NCBI GenBank assembly: GCA_964648335.1
Contig: CAZYLZ010000001.1
Location: 1 to 64,000 of the forward strand
DNA length: 64,000 nt
Direction: 5' to 3'
Source: CAZYLZ01 sp964648335
GTDB taxonomy: Bacteria > Patescibacteriota > Minisyncoccia > Phycocordibacterales > UBA2100
How positions within the stretch are numbered: position 1 is the stretch's first letter; each line of letters starts with the position of its first letter. The translations under genes were made by a program, and so were the position numbers. Positions 16,069 to 24,542 of the stretch are shown piece after piece. The notes beneath the pieces were generated by a model. That model did not search any database, was not told the DNA's origin, and saw only the letters and a program-made list of their open reading frames with translations.

Positions 16069-16779
16069 ATGAATAACTACCTTACTCCGATCGCAGTCAT
16101 CGTCGCCGGCATCGCAATCGCTGGAGCGGTCCTCTATAACGGCTCTCGCGGTCCGGTCGCTACGGGCACCAACGGCCAACCTTCTGCTCCCCAGGTAGAT
16201 ATCAAGAAGATCAAGATCGACGGGGAACCATTCATCGGCAAGGCTGATGCGAAGGTTGTCATGGCGTTCTGGTCCGACTATCAGTGTCCGTTCTGCAAGG
16301 CGGTAGAGGTCGGCGGAATTCCGCAGATTCCGACCGCTCCCGCGATCCCGACTATCATCAAAGAATATGTCGATACCGGCAAGCTCAAGATAGTCTTCAA
16401 GGACTATCCGTTCTTGGGACAGGATTCGATAACTGGCGCACTTTTTGAACGAGCGGTATGGGATGCCAATCCTGACAAGTTCTATGCGTGGCGCGAGGCT
16501 ATGATGAAGGCTCAGGACGAGGAAGGTGATCAAGGTTTCGGTGACGAACGCACGATCATGGCGCTTACCCGCAAGCTCGGACTCGACGCAGACAAGCTCA
16601 AGGAGCTTACCGTCACCAACAAAGATAAGTACATGAAGGACATGACCGACGATCGCAACGAGGGCGCAGCAAACGGCATAAACGGAACACCGGGCTTCAT
16701 CATCGGCAAATCGCTCATCGCTGGCGCGGACTCGGTAGACAAATTCAAGGCAATCATCGACGCAGAGCTCAAGAAATAA
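16069..16779 (+). CDS. DsbA-family thioredoxin-fold oxidoreductase, membrane-anchored
   Basis: 236 residues: N-terminal anchor (about 5-25) and a thioredoxin-like domain with active site C73-P-F-C76 in WSDYQCPFCKA, and the cis-Pro segment GTPGFIIG near residue 205. It probably oxidises or isomerises thiols outside the membrane. The second DsbA-like protein (60544) has CPAC, so the window holds two with different active-site dipeptides. Confidence 0.93.
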   Translation: MNNYLTPIAVIVAGIAIAGAVLYNGSRGPVATGTNGQPSAPQVDIKKIKIDGEPFIGKADAKVVMAFWSDYQCPFCKAVEVGGIPQIPTAPAIPTIIKEYVDTGKLKIVFKDYPFLGQDSITGALFERAVWDANPDKFYAWREAMMKAQDEEGDQGFGDERTIMALTRKLGLDADKLKELTVTNKDKYMKDMTDDRNEGAANGINGTPGFIIGKSLIAGADSVDKFKAIIDAELKK

Positions 16780-16796
16780 TCTCGGTATCGGTAAGC

Positions 16797-16827
16797 AAAA
16801 AGCCCTAGAGAGTTCTCTAGGGCTTTT
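16797..16827 (+). terminator. terminator after DsbA-like gene
   Basis: Perfect 14-bp stem (AAAAGCCCTAGAGA) with a 3-nt loop and a T-run. Confidence 0.92.
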
Positions 16828-16857
16828 TTGTTTGCACACGTTTTAGAACCATTCGTG

Positions 16858-16863
16858 TAAAAT
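16858..16863 (+). promoter_or_regulatory. -10 box of VOC gene
   Basis: TAAAAT, exactly 6 nt before ATG 16870. Confidence 0.5.
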
Positions 16864-16869
16864 GGGAAT

Positions 16870-17343
16870 ATGAAAGCACACCCGGAAACCACTATCGGCC
16901 ATGTTCACCTTACCGTCGCAGATCTCGAGCGCTCGCTCGGCTTTTACCGCGATCTTCTCGGTTTCGAGGTCACCAATCGGTACGGTGACTCGGCAGTGTT
17001 CTTATCGGCCGGCGGCTACCATCACCACATCGCGCTCAATACCTGGGCAGGCAAGGGGGCGACGCCCCCGCCGCAGGGGCACTCCGGCCTCTACCATGTC
17101 GCCATCCTGTATCCTAGCCGCAAAGAGCTTGCGCGGGTCGTCAATCGACTACTCAGCGCTAACTATCCGCTCGAGGGGGCCTCGGACCATGGTGTTTCGG
17201 AGGCTATCTATCTGCGAGATCCAGACAATATCGGCGTCGAGCTGTATGCCGACCGTCCCAAGAAAGATTGGATAAGGAAGGGTGATGATATCTATATGGT
17301 CAGCGAGCGTCTCGATCTCGACGGACTCTTGAAAGAACTATGA
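16870..17343 (+). CDS. VOC family protein (glyoxalase/dioxygenase fold)
   Basis: 157 residues with paired beta-alpha-beta-beta-beta modules: HVHLTVADLERSLGFYRDLLGFEV at the start, the metal-side His in GHSGLYHVAILYPS, and Glu in NIGVELYADRP near residue 127. These positions fit the H/H/E metal triad of ring-cleaving dioxygenase-like members. Substrate unknown. It overlaps the NUDIX gene by 4 bases (ATGA), so the pair is co-translated. Confidence 0.9.
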   Translation: MKAHPETTIGHVHLTVADLERSLGFYRDLLGFEVTNRYGDSAVFLSAGGYHHHIALNTWAGKGATPPPQGHSGLYHVAILYPSRKELARVVNRLLSANYPLEGASDHGVSEAIYLRDPDNIGVELYADRPKKDWIRKGDDIYMVSERLDLDGLLKEL

Positions 17344-17786
17344 CCGACACTTCAGTGGGGATGATCGTCGTTTCAGATAGTGGGCATTTCTTGTTAGTGC
17401 AGCATACGGCGGGGCATTGGTCGTTTCCTAAAGGCCATGCAGAAGAAGGCGAGGACGACCTTGCAGCAGCACGACGCGAGCTTTTGGAAGAGTCGGGTCT
17501 CTCCGACATCGAGATACCCGACCCCATGCAACTCATAGAACGGTACGAGTTTGTGCGCGACGAAGAGCACGTAACTAAGACGGTGCGGTACTTTATCGCT
17601 CGTGCGCGTACCGAAGAACTCGGAACCCGTACCGCGCCGGAATGTGAGATACGCGATGTTCGGTGGTGTGCGAAAGAAGAAGCGCTTATGCAGCTTACAT
17701 TCCCCGAGGCGCGGACGCTTTTACTGGAGGCAGTGCAGGTGCCGTGGGTGGCAACACATCTCGCGCAGGTGGCGGCCAGAGTCTGA
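17340..17786 (+). CDS. NUDIX hydrolase
   Basis: 148 residues with a complete Nudix box: GHAEEGEDDLAAARRELLEE followed by SG, around residues 36-57. It hydrolyses a nucleoside diphosphate linked to another group. The following E and Y residues do not identify the substrate; diadenosine polyphosphates or oxidised nucleotides are options. Coupled to the VOC gene by the ATGA overlap. Confidence 0.93.
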   Translation: MTDTSVGMIVVSDSGHFLLVQHTAGHWSFPKGHAEEGEDDLAAARRELLEESGLSDIEIPDPMQLIERYEFVRDEEHVTKTVRYFIARARTEELGTRTAPECEIRDVRWCAKEEALMQLTFPEARTLLLEAVQVPWVATHLAQVAARV

Positions 17787-17798
17787 GGATCTGGGTGG

Positions 17799-17804
17799 TA
17801 GAAT
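17799..17804 (+). promoter_or_regulatory. -10 box of FAD oxidase gene
   Basis: TAGAAT, exactly 6 nt before ATG 17811, overlapping nothing coding; separates the oxidase from the NUDIX operon. Confidence 0.5.
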
Positions 17805-17810
17805 TTCTCC

Positions 17811-19463
17811 ATGACAACCGAAACCACCAGCGACACGACCAAAGCCATTACCGACGAGACCGGGGTAGAAACGTATTCGGATTTTGCGACCTTGAACAAA
17901 TACGCCGAGGACGCGAGTGTGTTCCATATCATGCCGCTTGCGGTCACATACCCCAAGGACGTGGCCGATCTTTCTAAGCTCGTTACCTTTGCAAATGCAC
18001 ATCCAGGAATCTCCCTTGCGGCGCGCAGTGCAGGCACTTGCATGTCGGGCGGGTCGCTGACACAGTCGGTGATGGTCGATTTCTTGAAGCACTTCAATCA
18101 TGTAAGGAAGGTCGGTGACGGATACGCCGTGACCGAGCCGGGCGTCTTTTATCGCGACTTCGAGAAAGAGACGCTCAAGAAGGGGTTGTTGCTGCCATGC
18201 TATACGGCATCTCGCGAGCTCAATACAGTCGGCGGCATGGTCGGAAACAATTCGGCCGGAGAAAAAACGCTTACCTATGGGCAGACGGAACGATACGTGA
18301 AAAAGCTCAAAGTGGTGCTGCGCGACGGCAACGAATACACGTTCGAAAAACTTACACGCTCGGCGCTCGAGGCGAAGAAATCGCAGCAGGATCTCGAGGG
18401 CGAGATTTACCGCGGGATGGATGAGCTCATTCGGACGAACATCGACATCATCGAGGCTGCTAAGCCTCGCGTGAGCAAGAACTCGACCGGGTATTTGCTG
18501 TGGAATGTCTACGACAAACAGACCGATACTTTCGACCTGACCAAGCTCATCGTCGGATCCCAGGGAACGCTCGGATTCGTAACCGAGATCACCTTCGATC
18601 TCATAAAGCCCAAAGAACATTCGCGGCTCGTCGTCGCGTTCTTGCATCCCGAGCACATGGCGACGTTGGGCGATCTCGTCAATCGCGTGCTCGAACATAA
18701 GCCCGAGAGCTTCGAGTCGTACGACGATCACACGTTTTACATAATCCTGCAGACCTTGCCCGGTCTCTTCAAGCGGCTCAAGACCGGGATCGTGCAGTTC
18801 GGCCTCTCGTTCGTACCCGAGATAAAGGCGACTATGAAGGGTGGCATTCCGAAGCTCGTGCTCTTGGCCGAGTTTACGGCAGACACCGAAGACGAAGCAC
18901 AGCGCAAGGCTGATGAGGCAGAAAAAGCGTTCGCGCCGTTTGGCGTCGATACCTACGTGACGCATAGCGAGAAAGAAGCCGAGAAATATTGGACCATCCG
19001 TCGCGAGAGCTTCAATTTGTTGCGCGGCAAGGTGGGGAAGAAGCATACGGCCCCTTTCATCGACGATATTGTGGTCAATCCCGACAAGCTCCCAAAGTTC
19101 TTGCCGGCGCTCTACGACATCATGAATCACTACAAGATCACGTACACCATCGCAGGCCACATAGGCAACGGCAATTTCCATATCATCCCTCTTATGGACT
19201 TTACGAAGCCCGATTTCTTGCAGATTCTCAAGTCGCTCTCTGAAGAGGTGTATGCGCTCGTGTTTGCAAACGGCGGATCGATGTCGGGCGAGCATAATGA
19301 CGGGCTCATCCGTACGCCGTATCTCGAGCGCATGTACGGTGCCAAGGTCGTCGATCTCTTCCATAAGACCAAAGACATCTTCGACCCGAACCGCATCTTC
19401 AATCCCGGCAAGAAGGTAGACCCGATTCCCGACGCGCTTACCAAGTTCATCAAGCACAGCTAA
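17811..19463 (+). CDS. FAD-binding oxidase, D-lactate/glycolate dehydrogenase (GlcD) type
   Basis: 550 residues. The FAD_binding_4 domain (about 40-200) contains AARSAGTCMSGGSLT and the GGMVGNNSAGEKTLTYG flavin loop. The C-terminal FAD-oxidase domain has GHIGNGNFHIIPLMD and the closing RIFNPGK motif. Likely oxidises D-lactate or a similar 2-hydroxy acid to the keto acid. With the malic enzyme it points to pyruvate/lactate metabolism. No Fe-S partner adjoins it. Confidence 0.92.
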   Translation: MTTETTSDTTKAITDETGVETYSDFATLNKYAEDASVFHIMPLAVTYPKDVADLSKLVTFANAHPGISLAARSAGTCMSGGSLTQSVMVDFLKHFNHVRKVGDGYAVTEPGVFYRDFEKETLKKGLLLPCYTASRELNTVGGMVGNNSAGEKTLTYGQTERYVKKLKVVLRDGNEYTFEKLTRSALEAKKSQQDLEGEIYRGMDELIRTNIDIIEAAKPRVSKNSTGYLLWNVYDKQTDTFDLTKLIVGSQGTLGFVTEITFDLIKPKEHSRLVVAFLHPEHMATLGDLVNRVLEHKPESFESYDDHTFYIILQTLPGLFKRLKTGIVQFGLSFVPEIKATMKGGIPKLVLLAEFTADTEDEAQRKADEAEKAFAPFGVDTYVTHSEKEAEKYWTIRRESFNLLRGKVGKKHTAPFIDDIVVNPDKLPKFLPALYDIMNHYKITYTIAGHIGNGNFHIIPLMDFTKPDFLQILKSLSEEVYALVFANGGSMSGEHNDGLIRTPYLERMYGAKVVDLFHKTKDIFDPNRIFNPGKKVDPIPDALTKFIKHS

Positions 19464-19466
19464 CAA

Positions 19467-19495
19467 AAAACGCCGACCTCATGGGTCGGCGTTTT
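19467..19495. terminator. bidirectional terminator
   Basis: 12-bp stem AAAACGCCGACC/GGTCGGCGTTTT, loop of 5. The last codons of the minus-strand gene at 19479 lie inside it. Confidence 0.85.
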
Positions 19496-19940
19496 GGCGG
19501 GGCTTGGGCGGGCGCAGCTCTACCTTGCCAAGCGCGAAACGCGTCTTGGTGAACAGATCGTCGTGGTGGACCATCTTTGTTCGCAGCATGAGTCCGTATC
19601 CGCGCAGGATCGCGTCGATACGCTCGGGGGTGATACGGACGTCTGCGAAGGAGACTCCCCAGACACCTGCCTCGTGCAGGGCAGTGAAGATCCGTTTCTC
19701 GCGGGCACGCAAGGGAAGCGCAAAGATGCGGTCCCAGTCTGCTTCGGTGACTGGGTCGTCGATTGCGCGGGTTCGCTGTAGCGATGTGCGCCCGTCGATG
19801 GTTATGCACGCACGAGCGTTTGTCGCTTTTTGTACGCGAATGTCGACGACAACGGTGTCGCCAGGCTTAGCGATACCTGTTTCAATCGCCCACGCGGCAA
19901 TCTCGGCTTCTTTGGCAAGCAGTGCTTGGTGTCTGTTCAC
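19479..19940 (-). CDS. hypothetical protein, cytoplasmic
   Basis: 153 residues, mixed alpha/beta, no signal or membrane segment. AGGAGAGG lies 8 bases before ATG 19940, and a TATAAA-like box lies further upstream near 19977-19984. A C-terminal basic Pro-rich tail ends inside the shared terminator. No family recognised. It belongs to the Shine-Dalgarno type of gene in this window. Confidence 0.75.
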   Translation of the reverse strand: MNRHQALLAKEAEIAAWAIETGIAKPGDTVVVDIRVQKATNARACITIDGRTSLQRTRAIDDPVTEADWDRIFALPLRAREKRIFTALHEAGVWGVSFADVRITPERIDAILRGYGLMLRTKMVHHDDLFTKTRFALGKVELRPPKPRQNADP

Positions 19941-20094
19941 GGACCTCTCCTGGTGCGAATGGGTTTTCTGTACAAGTTTATACCATTAGTTGTACAAATA
20001 TACAAATTTAGTCTCTAAATGCAACGGTATTTATCTTTTTATACCTAGTGCCAATTAGGTTCAGGCTTTCTTAAGAAGAGCGAGAAAAGCCGAC

Positions 20095-20694
20095 TTACTT
20101 TCGACTGTGCCACCACTCGTACACGATAGGAAGGAGCGAAGCGCCGATGATAACGAGGATAATCGGCAGGAGATAGTGCTCGATACCGGGGATTATTGCG
20201 CCCAAGGTATATCCCAGTACCGTGACGCCAGCACCCCACAAGAGTCCGCCGACGATGTTGAAGCGGACGAAGGTGCTATAGCGCATCGATCCCACCCCTG
20301 CCAAAATCGGCGCGAGCGTACGAACTATCGGAACAAAGCGCGCGAGCACGATGGCCTTCGTGCCGTACTTTTCGTAAAAGGCTTGCGTGCGAGCGACATA
20401 CTCTTTCTTGAAGAACCAGGATTCCTCGCGGGTAAAGAGCTTTGGTCCTACCTTTTTGCCAAACCAGTATCCGGCGCTGTCGCCCAGTATCGCCGATATT
20501 GCGACACAGGGAACCAGAAGCCAGATGTTGAGGAGTCCTTGCGATGCGAGAAGGCCCGCCGTAAACAAAAGGCTTTCGCCGGGGAAGAGTATACCGATGA
20601 GGAGCCCAGACTCGGCAAAGACCATCGCCGAGACGCCCAGGATGCCGACGGCCTTGATGACGGCGACCATGTCGATGTGCAAAAGCGATTCCAT
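20095..20694 (-). CDS. DedA family membrane protein (VTT/SNARE-associated)
   Basis: 199 residues with about five helices and the DedA core: FAESGLLIGILFPGESLLF, GYWFGKKVG and RFVPIVRTLAPILAGVG. The conserved Arg residues are present. DedA proteins act in lipid (for example undecaprenyl phosphate) translocation and membrane homeostasis. ATG 20694 is preferred, with CACAAT 6 nt upstream. The short C-terminus ends in basic residues after the last helix. Confidence 0.94.
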   Translation of the reverse strand: MESLLHIDMVAVIKAVGILGVSAMVFAESGLLIGILFPGESLLFTAGLLASQGLLNIWLLVPCVAISAILGDSAGYWFGKKVGPKLFTREESWFFKKEYVARTQAFYEKYGTKAIVLARFVPIVRTLAPILAGVGSMRYSTFVRFNIVGGLLWGAGVTVLGYTLGAIIPGIEHYLLPIILVIIGASLLPIVYEWWHSRK

Positions 20695-20782
20695 ATCCCC
20701 ATTGTGGCACATGTGCGTACACCTGTCTTTCATGAATACGTGGCATATACTGATATGAGCTTTACCCCCTAATAATTCGTGT

Positions 20783-21697
20783 ATGCACACATTGCAGAGA
20801 GGTTCGTTTCTGGCGGTCGTCGTGGCACTGGGAGTCTTATCGTTGTTGGTTCCGATAGTCGGTCACGCGCAGATAAGCGTGTATGGCGGTCAGTATATGT
20901 ACGGTTCGGCGTACCCGTATGCCAATCCGTATACCGCGTATTCGTACCCGACGCAGAGCTACAGTACGTATCCGGTAACCTACCCATCGACGTATGCAAG
21001 CGGATATCAATACGGATATGGCACTACAGGTGCGTGCGGCACTATCTCGTACAACATCGGCATGGGCTCGCGGCTTTCGAGCGATATCATCCGCATCCAA
21101 GATTCCCTCCGGTCACAGGGCTACTTCAACTTCACCTCGACCGGTGTCTTTGGACAGCTGACAAAGCGCGCGGTGATGCAGTACCAGGCAGCACATGGCT
21201 TGGCTGCAACTGGCGTCGTTAATGCAGCTACCTGGAGCTACCTTCAGGGAGCATCGTGCGGATCGGCGTACATAGCGCCGACGTATCCGGTATATCCCGA
21301 CACTTATCAGTACCCGTACAACAACTACTACCCGCAGTACTACAACACCACCGCGCCGACGATCTCGGGCGTAGATGGACCGACACAGGTACAAGCGGGC
21401 CAGACATACAACTGGACGGTGCGCGCAAGCGATACGTCATACCTGTACCCCACTCAAGGGTATGCGTACTACAACGGATACAATCAAGGACTCTCGACGA
21501 CGGTTACGTGGGGTGACGAAGGCTACTGGGGCTATGGATATGGCAACCAGTATCCAGCCACGATGGCGACGTACGCATCGTCGCAAACGTCGTTCTCGCA
21601 CACGTATTATCGCCGCGGTGTCTATAACGCGACATTTACCGTGACGAACGCCAACGGCAAAGTCGCCTCGTACGTGACTACCATCTCGGTGTACTAA
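20783..21697 (+). CDS. secreted Tyr-rich protein with peptidoglycan-binding domain
   Basis: 304 residues: signal peptide (about 1-30, ending VGHAQ), a Tyr/Pro/Ser-rich segment (about 32-82), a PG_binding_1 three-helix domain (about 98-154, RIQDSLRSQGYFN and FGQLTKRAVMQYQAAHGL), a second Tyr-rich linker, and a C-terminal PKD/Ig-like beta domain (about 198-304). Likely a wall-attached surface protein. The Tyr-rich segments are unusual and could crosslink or self-associate. Confidence 0.88.
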   Translation: MHTLQRGSFLAVVVALGVLSLLVPIVGHAQISVYGGQYMYGSAYPYANPYTAYSYPTQSYSTYPVTYPSTYASGYQYGYGTTGACGTISYNIGMGSRLSSDIIRIQDSLRSQGYFNFTSTGVFGQLTKRAVMQYQAAHGLAATGVVNAATWSYLQGASCGSAYIAPTYPVYPDTYQYPYNNYYPQYYNTTAPTISGVDGPTQVQAGQTYNWTVRASDTSYLYPTQGYAYYNGYNQGLSTTVTWGDEGYWGYGYGNQYPATMATYASSQTSFSHTYYRRGVYNATFTVTNANGKVASYVTTISVY

Positions 21698-21704
21698 CAC
21701 AACC

Positions 21705-21738
21705 AAAATACCGCGCACCGAATGGTGCGCGGTATTTT
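21705..21738 (+). terminator. terminator after Tyr-rich gene
   Basis: Perfect 15-bp stem (AAAATACCGCGCACC) with a 4-nt loop. Confidence 0.92.
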
Positions 21739-21764
21739 GCTATTTAGCACGGAAGTGACTTTGC

Positions 21765-21770
21765 TATACT
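21765..21770 (+). promoter_or_regulatory. -10 box of MBL-fold gene
   Basis: TGCTATACT, exactly 6 nt before ATG 21777; extended -10 TGn present. Confidence 0.65.
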
Positions 21771-21776
21771 GGACGC

Positions 21777-22412
21777 ATGAAGATTACCAAGTTTGGGCAT
21801 TGCTGTCTGCTTATCGAGGTGGATGGCGTAACCATACTTACCGACCCGGGTTCGTTTACGACGGCACAAGACAATGTCACCGGCGTCGATATCGTGCTGG
21901 TAAGTCACGAGCATGGCGATCACCTCCACATCGACTCTCTTAAGAAGGTCTTGGCCAACAACCCGAAGGCGGTCGTAATATCGAACGCCGCGGTGGCGGC
22001 CTTGATACAAGTCGAGGGCATCGCGTGCGTCGTTGTCGATGGCACCGCAACAAATGCCGAGCATGGTGTTGCCCTTGCCGCTTTTGATGGGAAACACGAA
22101 GAGATTTACCAAGAGATAGGGCAGGTGCAGAACACCGGCTACCTTATTGCCAACCGGCTGTTTTATCCGGGCGACTCGTTTCATATCCCCGGTGTACCGG
22201 TGGAGATCTTGGCGCTTCCGGTAGCAGGCCCCTGGTGCAAACTGCCAGATGCCATTCGCTATGCCCTGGCAATAAAACCCAAAAAAGCGTTTCCGGTGCA
22301 TGATGCGGTGCTTAAGAACCCGGGGATGATGGGTGGAATCGTTTCTAAGGTTTTGCAGGAAGACGGAGTTGAGTACACGTCATTGAGTGATGGTGCTTCA
22401 ACTGAACTTTAG
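21777..22412 (+). CDS. metallo-beta-lactamase-fold hydrolase (UlaG-like)
   Basis: 211 residues with MBL motif HEHGDH at about 43-48 (VLVSHEHGDHLH) and further ligands in PGDSFH and PVHDAV. The short form without the usual extra domains resembles UlaG/YtkL-type lactonases or phosphodiesterases. Substrate unknown. Single gene with an extended -10 promoter. Confidence 0.92.
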   Translation: MKITKFGHCCLLIEVDGVTILTDPGSFTTAQDNVTGVDIVLVSHEHGDHLHIDSLKKVLANNPKAVVISNAAVAALIQVEGIACVVVDGTATNAEHGVALAAFDGKHEEIYQEIGQVQNTGYLIANRLFYPGDSFHIPGVPVEILALPVAGPWCKLPDAIRYALAIKPKKAFPVHDAVLKNPGMMGGIVSKVLQEDGVEYTSLSDGASTEL

Positions 22413-22516
22413 ATTTCAGCAGACAGCCGGTTCTTATTTTTATTAAAATTAAAAAATTAATACGAAGTTAATAAGTGACGTACTCCCTGGGCGTTGCCCG
22501 AGGTTTCCTGTTTATT

Positions 22517-22726
22517 AAAAACAGCGGGGAGGGCCCGCTGTTTTGGTTTATATCTGACTTTGCCCGAGGGGNNNNNNNNNNNNNNNNNNNNNNNNNNNNN
22601 NNNNNNNNNNNNNNNNNNNNNNNNNNNNNNNNNNNNNNNNNNNNNNNNNNNNNNNNNNNNNNNNNNNNNNNAAAAACAGCGGGGAGGGCCCGCTGTTTTG
22701 GTTTATATCTGACTTTGCCCGAGGGG
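22517..22726. repeat. 55-bp duplicated contig ends around a 100-N gap
   Basis: Positions 22517-22571 and 22672-22726 are identical (55 bp) and flank exactly 100 N (22572-22671). This is the look of two assembler contigs overlapping by one k-mer and joined by a fixed-size gap. The segment contains a terminator hairpin. The region is probably shorter in reality. Nothing else is seen between 22413 and 22702. Confidence 0.85.
22673..22699 (-). terminator. terminator of gene 22703
   Basis: AAAACAGCGGG/CCCGCTGTTTT stem of 11 bp with a 5-nt loop; a second copy at 22518-22544 lies in the duplicated contig end. Confidence 0.8.
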
Positions 22727-22975
22727 CGTGAGGCGATACTGGTGCGGGTCTTGCGCATTCGATCGCTCGATATATCCACTGTGCAGCATGTTGCTAAAAC
22801 ATACGGGGCACAGCGCATACCGAAACTCCCATATGCCAGCAAGTTCGGGGTTGCGCCAGTGGGTAACGATGGCCGGACTGGTGCTTCCGACAACCACCAC
22901 GGCGCCGTGCCAGTAACGCTGTGAGGGGTCGAACTTTTGTAACGCTAGGTTGATATCGGTAATCAGTGGCTGCAT
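22703..22975 (-). CDS. small cytoplasmic protein, possibly winged-helix-like
   Basis: 90 residues starting MQPLITDINL. ATG 22975 is chosen over the one six bases upstream because AGGAG then lies at the usual 7-base distance. A CPVC motif (about 57-60) and a final YRLTPLGQ segment resemble the wing of small DNA-binding proteins, but similarity is loose. Its stop is directly followed by a strong terminator. Function unknown. Confidence 0.65.
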   Translation of the reverse strand: MQPLITDINLALQKFDPSQRYWHGAVVVVGSTSPAIVTHWRNPELAGIWEFRYALCPVCFSNMLHSGYIERSNAQDPHQYRLTPLGQSQI

Positions 22976-23078
22976 CCACATGCTCCTTCGATGGTCTTGA
23001 TACAACGTATCACAGGTGGAGCCACACGAGATGGGTGGAGTAAAACAAGACAGAAAAATCAGTGTAAAATAGTCCTGT

Positions 23079-23810
23079 ATGAATCTCATATCCCTCAATA
23101 CCTGGGGTGGGCGTGCACCAGGCTTTACCGAATTTATCGAGCGCAAAAAAGCGACGACCGACATCTTTTGCTTTCAAGAGGTAAACAACGACGCCCCCGA
23201 GTCAGTACGCGAAGCGCCCGAAGAGAAACTCGATCTTTTGGCCGAACTCACCATTCAGCTTGCAGACTTTGACGGTTTCTTTACCGAGCAGGTGCCCGGT
23301 ATCGGCCAGGCAACCTTCGTGCGCAAGAGCCTCGGGGTCGTCGATGTTCGCACCGACACCATCTTGGCAACCGCCGACATGACGACCTTGCGCCTACCCA
23401 ACGGAAGCCCCTTTTATCCGCGCGTCCTGCTTTCGGTCGTCCTGCAAAAGCCTGCCATGACTATCTACAACTTTCACGGCGTTCCGGGTGGTAACAAGGC
23501 CGATGCACCCGAGCGCGATCTGCAGACAGAGCGGCTCCTCGATATCATCGGTCCCGATGTGCTGCCGAAGGTGTTGGTGGGGGACTTTAATGCCAATCCC
23601 GACACGCGTGCGATCGTGGCGCTCGAGCCGATGCTGCAAAATCCGCTTCGTACCCTAGGGCTGCCAAGCACACGCAGCATGCTCTATAAAGGGTGGGATA
23701 CATCGCCTTACGCCGACTATGCTTTCGTCTCGAAGGACATCATCGTTAAAAAGTTCGAAGTGCTGCAAGAGGTAGTCTCGGATCACTTGGCGTTAAGTCT
23801 CGACCTCTAG
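23079..23810 (+). CDS. endonuclease/exonuclease/phosphatase family protein
   Basis: 243 residues of the DNase I/Mg-phosphodiesterase fold: MNLISLNTWGG at the start (Asn), CFQEVN with the metal Glu, YNFHGVP, the VGDFNANPDT Asp/Asn pair near 167, and terminal VSDHLALSLDL with catalytic Asp-His. All catalytic positions are present. May cleave DNA or hydrolyse phosphodiesters in lipids or nucleotides. TAAAAT lies 8 nt before the start. Confidence 0.92.
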   Translation: MNLISLNTWGGRAPGFTEFIERKKATTDIFCFQEVNNDAPESVREAPEEKLDLLAELTIQLADFDGFFTEQVPGIGQATFVRKSLGVVDVRTDTILATADMTTLRLPNGSPFYPRVLLSVVLQKPAMTIYNFHGVPGGNKADAPERDLQTERLLDIIGPDVLPKVLVGDFNANPDTRAIVALEPMLQNPLRTLGLPSTRSMLYKGWDTSPYADYAFVSKDIIVKKFEVLQEVVSDHLALSLDL

Positions 23811-23821
23811 AGAATCTATGT

Positions 23822-23851
23822 TTGACATGATGTCTTTAAACGTGCTATAAT
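23822..23851 (+). promoter_or_regulatory. conventional promoter of small secreted gene
   Basis: TTGACA (23822-23827), 18-bp spacer, TATAAT (23846-23851): consensus boxes, with a leader of about 32 nt. Confidence 0.8.
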
Positions 23852-23889
23852 GTAAGAAGCTACAGGAATCGAAAGAAGGAAGCATCACA

Positions 23890-24165
23890 ATGACATTCTT
23901 CCGCATCTCTGCAATCGCGTGCCTCGCGCTGTCACAGATCATCTCGGCATATGCTGCGGGACCGAAGTCAGTCGCCGAACTTTCGACACGTGTCGACCAA
24001 CTGCAAGCCAGCTACGACAAATCAGTCGAGCGGTGCGGCGAAATACAATCAGGTCAAGTCGTCGTCGGTTCGTATATGGGCGCTTTCCACGACCAAAGTC
24101 GGCTACTTGGAATCTTGGCCAATGCCAAGGCCGACTTAGCTTTGGCGCTCATCGCGTCCAAGTAG
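23890..24165 (+). CDS. small secreted protein
   Basis: 91 residues: signal peptide (about 1-22, ending AYAAG), then a helical mature domain of about 68 residues with one Cys. AGAAGGA lies about 10 bases before the ATG. Followed after 29 bases by another small gene, likely one transcript ending in the terminator at 24471. Not recognised. Confidence 0.75.
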   Translation: MTFFRISAIACLALSQIISAYAAGPKSVAELSTRVDQLQASYDKSVERCGEIQSGQVVVGSYMGAFHDQSRLLGILANAKADLALALIASK

Positions 24166-24194
24166 CGGCAGTGTAAACCCGAAAGGAATCGGCG

Positions 24195-24446
24195 ATGAAG
24201 ATAAAAACGTTTGATGAGCTCGTCGCGTGTGCTCGCGAGTTCAACGAACCCGAGCTTCTTGATGCAGTCGAAGAGTACGTCGACGATGTCGAAGGCGGCT
24301 GCTTCTTTTTGCTCGGCGTCGTTGACTCGCGAGTCGACAGATGTGCTATCGACCACGTATCTGCAGCCAAACACTACGCGCGCCTTGGTGTTTCGAAAGA
24401 AGAGGCATGCGCATGTCGCCAAGACTACGCGATAAACAAAAATTGA
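24195..24446 (+). CDS. small acidic cytoplasmic protein
   Basis: 83 residues, acidic N-terminal half and four cysteines in the C-terminal half, no signal peptide. AAAGGAATC provides a Shine-Dalgarno. Probably co-transcribed with the secreted protein at 23890. Not recognised. Confidence 0.7.
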   Translation: MKIKTFDELVACAREFNEPELLDAVEEYVDDVEGGCFFLLGVVDSRVDRCAIDHVSAAKHYARLGVSKEEACACRQDYAINKN

Positions 24447-24470
24447 AGCAATCCTGGCTTCGATATCTTT

Positions 24471-24498
24471 AGACCGTCCTTTGGGGCGGTCTTTTCTT
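24471..24498 (+). terminator. terminator of 23890-24446 unit
   Basis: AGACCG/CGGTCT stem with inner CC/GG pairs, followed by TTTTCTTTT. Confidence 0.8.
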
Positions 24499-24505
24499 TT
24501 GGAAT

Positions 24506-24533
24506 AAAAAAGGCGAGGGGTTACCTCGCCTTT
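24506..24533 (-). terminator. terminator of creA-like gene
   Basis: AAAGGCGAGG/CCTCGCCTTT stem; on the minus strand followed by a T-run. Confidence 0.85.
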
Positions 24534-24542
24534 GCCGTGCTT

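Noticed and set aside
15877..16072. 71-codon ORF in the gap before the dsbA-like gene
   Set aside because: Spans a terminator hairpin and a promoter-like pair, has no ribosome site and an implausible composition.
17721..19466. Long 581-codon open frame on the minus strand
   Set aside because: Mirror of the FAD oxidase gene caused by its high third-position GC; no recognisable motif.
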